In this document: positions 62,466 through 64,000 of the stretch, in pieces
Position numbering within the stretch: the first letter of the stretch is position 1
How the letters are laid out: every line of letters begins with the position of its first letter
Assembly (NCBI RefSeq): GCF_023101085.1
Contig: NZ_CP064703.1
Location: 8,530,501-8,594,500 of the forward strand
Direction: 5' to 3'
Length of the DNA stretch: 64,000 nucleotides
Source of the DNA: Bradyrhizobium sp. 170
Lineage (GTDB): Bacteria; Pseudomonadota; Alphaproteobacteria; Rhizobiales; Xanthobacteraceae
Translations under genes and position numbers: made by a program
The notes under the pieces: model-generated
Seen by the model: only the letters and a program-made list of their open reading frames with translations
Told to the model about the DNA's origin: nothing
The model's database searches: none

Positions 62466-64000
62466 TTACGTCCCGCGCGGCTTGACGCGGCGGGTCGGCA
62501 GCGCATTTGCCGGGTCTTCCGGCCAGGGGTGGCGGGGATAGCGGCCGCGCAGGTCGGAGCGCACGGCGGCATAGCTGCCGCGCCAGAAGCCCGGCAGGTC
62601 GCGCGTCACTTGCACGGGACGTTGCGCTGGCGACAGCAATTCCAGCACAAGCGGCACCGCGCCCTTGGCGATCGAGGGATGGGTGTTCAGCCCGAATAGT
62701 TCCTGCAGGCGCACGGCAATGGTCGGGCCCTGCTCGGCCTCGTAGTCAATCGCCAGCATGGTGCCGGTCGGCGCTTCGAAATGCGTCGGCGCTTCGCGCT
62801 CCAGTCGCGCGCGCAACTCCCACGGCAACAGCGCCATCAGCGCGTCGGAGAGATCGCCGGGGGAAAGCTCCTTCAGCGAGGTCTTGTCGTAGAGAACAGG
62901 CACCAGCCAGTTCTCGCTGTCGGCGGCAAGCGCGGCGTCGGACAGATCCGGCCAGCTATCGCCTTCCGCCTTGCGCAGGAACATCACGCGATCGCGCCAT
63001 TGCTTTGACGATTTCGACCATGGCAGCTTGTCGAGCCCGGCGGCGATCAGTCCCGCGGCAAGAATGCGCGCGGTCTCCGCCGAGGGCGACAGCGCGACCG
63101 GCGCTTCCGACAGCGTGATCGCGTGCAGCGTTCGCTTGCGGCGCGCGCGCAGCGCCATGGCGCCGCGATCGAACGAAATCTCTTCGCTGTTCTCGATGTG
63201 GTCGGCGAAATGCGATTCGATATCGGCCTGCACGATCGGCGCCGCCAGCAGAATGCGCCCCTGGGCTGCGGTGCCGGTCAGTTCGGCCACCGCGATATAG
63301 GGCGCGCGCGCCAGCGACGAGGTTTGCTCGACGGCGGCCCCTCGCCCGTTGGCGAGCACGAAGCTGCCATTGCCGCGGTTGCGCGCGACCCGGTCCGGGA
63401 AGGCAAGCGCGAGCATGATCCCGGTAGAGGGCGAGGCGTCCTCGCTGTCCGGCCCTTCCGTCGCGGCCACTTGCTGGGCCCAGCGCTGCGCGAGACTGCG
63501 GGCGCTACCGGCGCGCGGCGAGCGGTCACGGCGGAACTGATCGAGCCTGTGGTCAAGATCGACGCTATCGCCGCCGAGGCCGCGCTCGGTCAGGATCGCC
63601 GCGATGTCAGCCGCCTCCTCGCCCGCCCCCAGCCGATACGAATCCACGATCATGCGTGCCAGCCGTGGTGGCAGCGCCATCGCGCGCAGGCTTTGGCCTT
63701 CCGCGGTGATCCGGCCATCGGGATCGAGTGCACCGAGTTCGAGGAGCAGGCTGTTGGCTTCCTTCAGCGCCGGCGCCGGTGGCGGATCGAGAAATGCCAG
63801 CGCGGAGGGGTCGCGGACGCCCCATTGCGCGAGATCGAGCACCAGCGAGGAAAGATCGGCGGAGAGGATTTCGGGCTGGGTATAGGCGGCGAGCGACGCG
63901 GTCTGCGGCTCGTCCCACAGCCGGTAGCATACGCCGGGCTCGGTGCGGCCGGCGCGGCCCCGGCGCTGATCGACCGCGGCGCGCGAGGCGCGCACGGTTT
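62466..64000 (-). CDS. hrpB: ATP-dependent helicase HrpB (partial, 5' part off window)
   Basis: About 511 codons of the C-terminal part are visible. Helicase motif VI QRRGRAGRTEPGVCYRLW is at the right edge, followed by the HA2/WH region (EILSADLSSLVLDLAQWGVRDPSALAFLDPPPAPALKEA, then LGALDPDGRITAEGQSLRAMALPPRLARMI) and the HrpB-specific C-terminal domain ending FWRGSYAAVRSDLRGRYPRHPWPEDP. The DEAD/H motor motifs I-V lie beyond position 64000. HrpB is a putative RNA helicase of unclear substrate. Confidence 0.93.
   Translation of the reverse strand, partial: TVRASRAAVDQRRGRAGRTEPGVCYRLWDEPQTASLAAYTQPEILSADLSSLVLDLAQWGVRDPSALAFLDPPPAPALKEANSLLLELGALDPDGRITAEGQSLRAMALPPRLARMIVDSYRLGAGEEAADIAAILTERGLGGDSVDLDHRLDQFRRDRSPRAGSARSLAQRWAQQVAATEGPDSEDASPSTGIMLALAFPDRVARNRGNGSFVLANGRGAAVEQTSSLARAPYIAVAELTGTAAQGRILLAAPIVQADIESHFADHIENSEEISFDRGAMALRARRKRTLHAITLSEAPVALSPSAETARILAAGLIAAGLDKLPWSKSSKQWRDRVMFLRKAEGDSWPDLSDAALAADSENWLVPVLYDKTSLKELSPGDLSDALMALLPWELRARLEREAPTHFEAPTGTMLAIDYEAEQGPTIAVRLQELFGLNTHPSIAKGAVPLVLELLSPAQRPVQVTRDLPGFWRGSYAAVRSDLRGRYPRHPWPEDPANALPTRRVKPRGT

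Overview
The window is GC-rich, densely coding chromosomal DNA of an alphaproteobacterium. It most resembles Bradyrhizobium or a close relative (Nitrobacteraceae/Bradyrhizobiaceae). This rests on the gene orders dnaX-ybaB-recR with the SRP RNA just upstream, rpmH-rnpA-yidC-engB-argB and dapD-x-dapE, on many palindromic intergenic repeats of the kind common in Bradyrhizobium, on CtrA-type TTAA-N7-TTAA sites, and on abundant ABC, TctC/Bug and CoA-transferase genes. No phage, transposase, CRISPR or plasmid genes were seen. Product names come from motifs and family knowledge read by eye; no database search was run.

Layout. 1-3.2 kb: a large glycosyltransferase (cut by the left edge) translationally coupled to a mannose-6-phosphate isomerase. 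3.7-6.5 kb: small hypothetical proteins and a transglutaminase-fold protein that seems to lack its catalytic His. 6.6-11.9 kb: an amidase, a winged-helix/TPR membrane regulator with a tandem 11-bp repeat upstream, and a divergent HxlR/GST pair. 12-17.4 kb: a five-gene peptide/nickel-type ABC importer. 18-20.1 kb: a membrane protein and a dadA-like gene broken by one in-frame amber codon. 20.3-24.8 kb: a type I secretion ABC/HlyD pair flanked by two Gly/Ala/Ser/Thr-rich proteins that share a short motif; this is the best candidate here for an undescribed system. 24.8-28.8 kb: LysE exporter, VOC protein, an ArsR/AHSA1 pair with a perfect operator-like palindrome over the start codon, an outer-membrane barrel and tRNA-Arg(ACG).

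29.2-36.1 kb is an accessory catabolic island: a translationally coupled run (GST, CoA-transferase, carboxymuconolactone decarboxylase-like, metal amidohydrolase, enoyl-CoA hydratase) divergent from a GntR/UTRA regulator, an alpha/beta hydrolase with Ala in place of the nucleophile Ser, and a Bug solute-binding protein. The same 17-bp motif lies in front of gntR and in front of the hydrolase, suggesting one regulon. The substrate is unknown.

36.2-64 kb is mostly core genome: a histidine kinase, rpmH-rnpA-yidC-engB, argB, dapD/dapE (arginine and lysine/peptidoglycan precursors), truA, fmt and def (translation), rmuC, an AmpG-like permease, recR-ybaB-dnaX plus SRP RNA, a HIT protein, nudC, a PfkB kinase, an Lrp/AsnC regulator, a phosphomannomutase/phosphoglucomutase, a retropepsin-like protein and the C-terminal part of HrpB. 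At least six families of long inverted repeats sit between these genes; one further repeat-like element lies inside the 3' end of rnpA. Three TTAA-N7-TT(A/T)A boxes spaced exactly 24 bp apart occupy the def/rmuC divergent promoter region.
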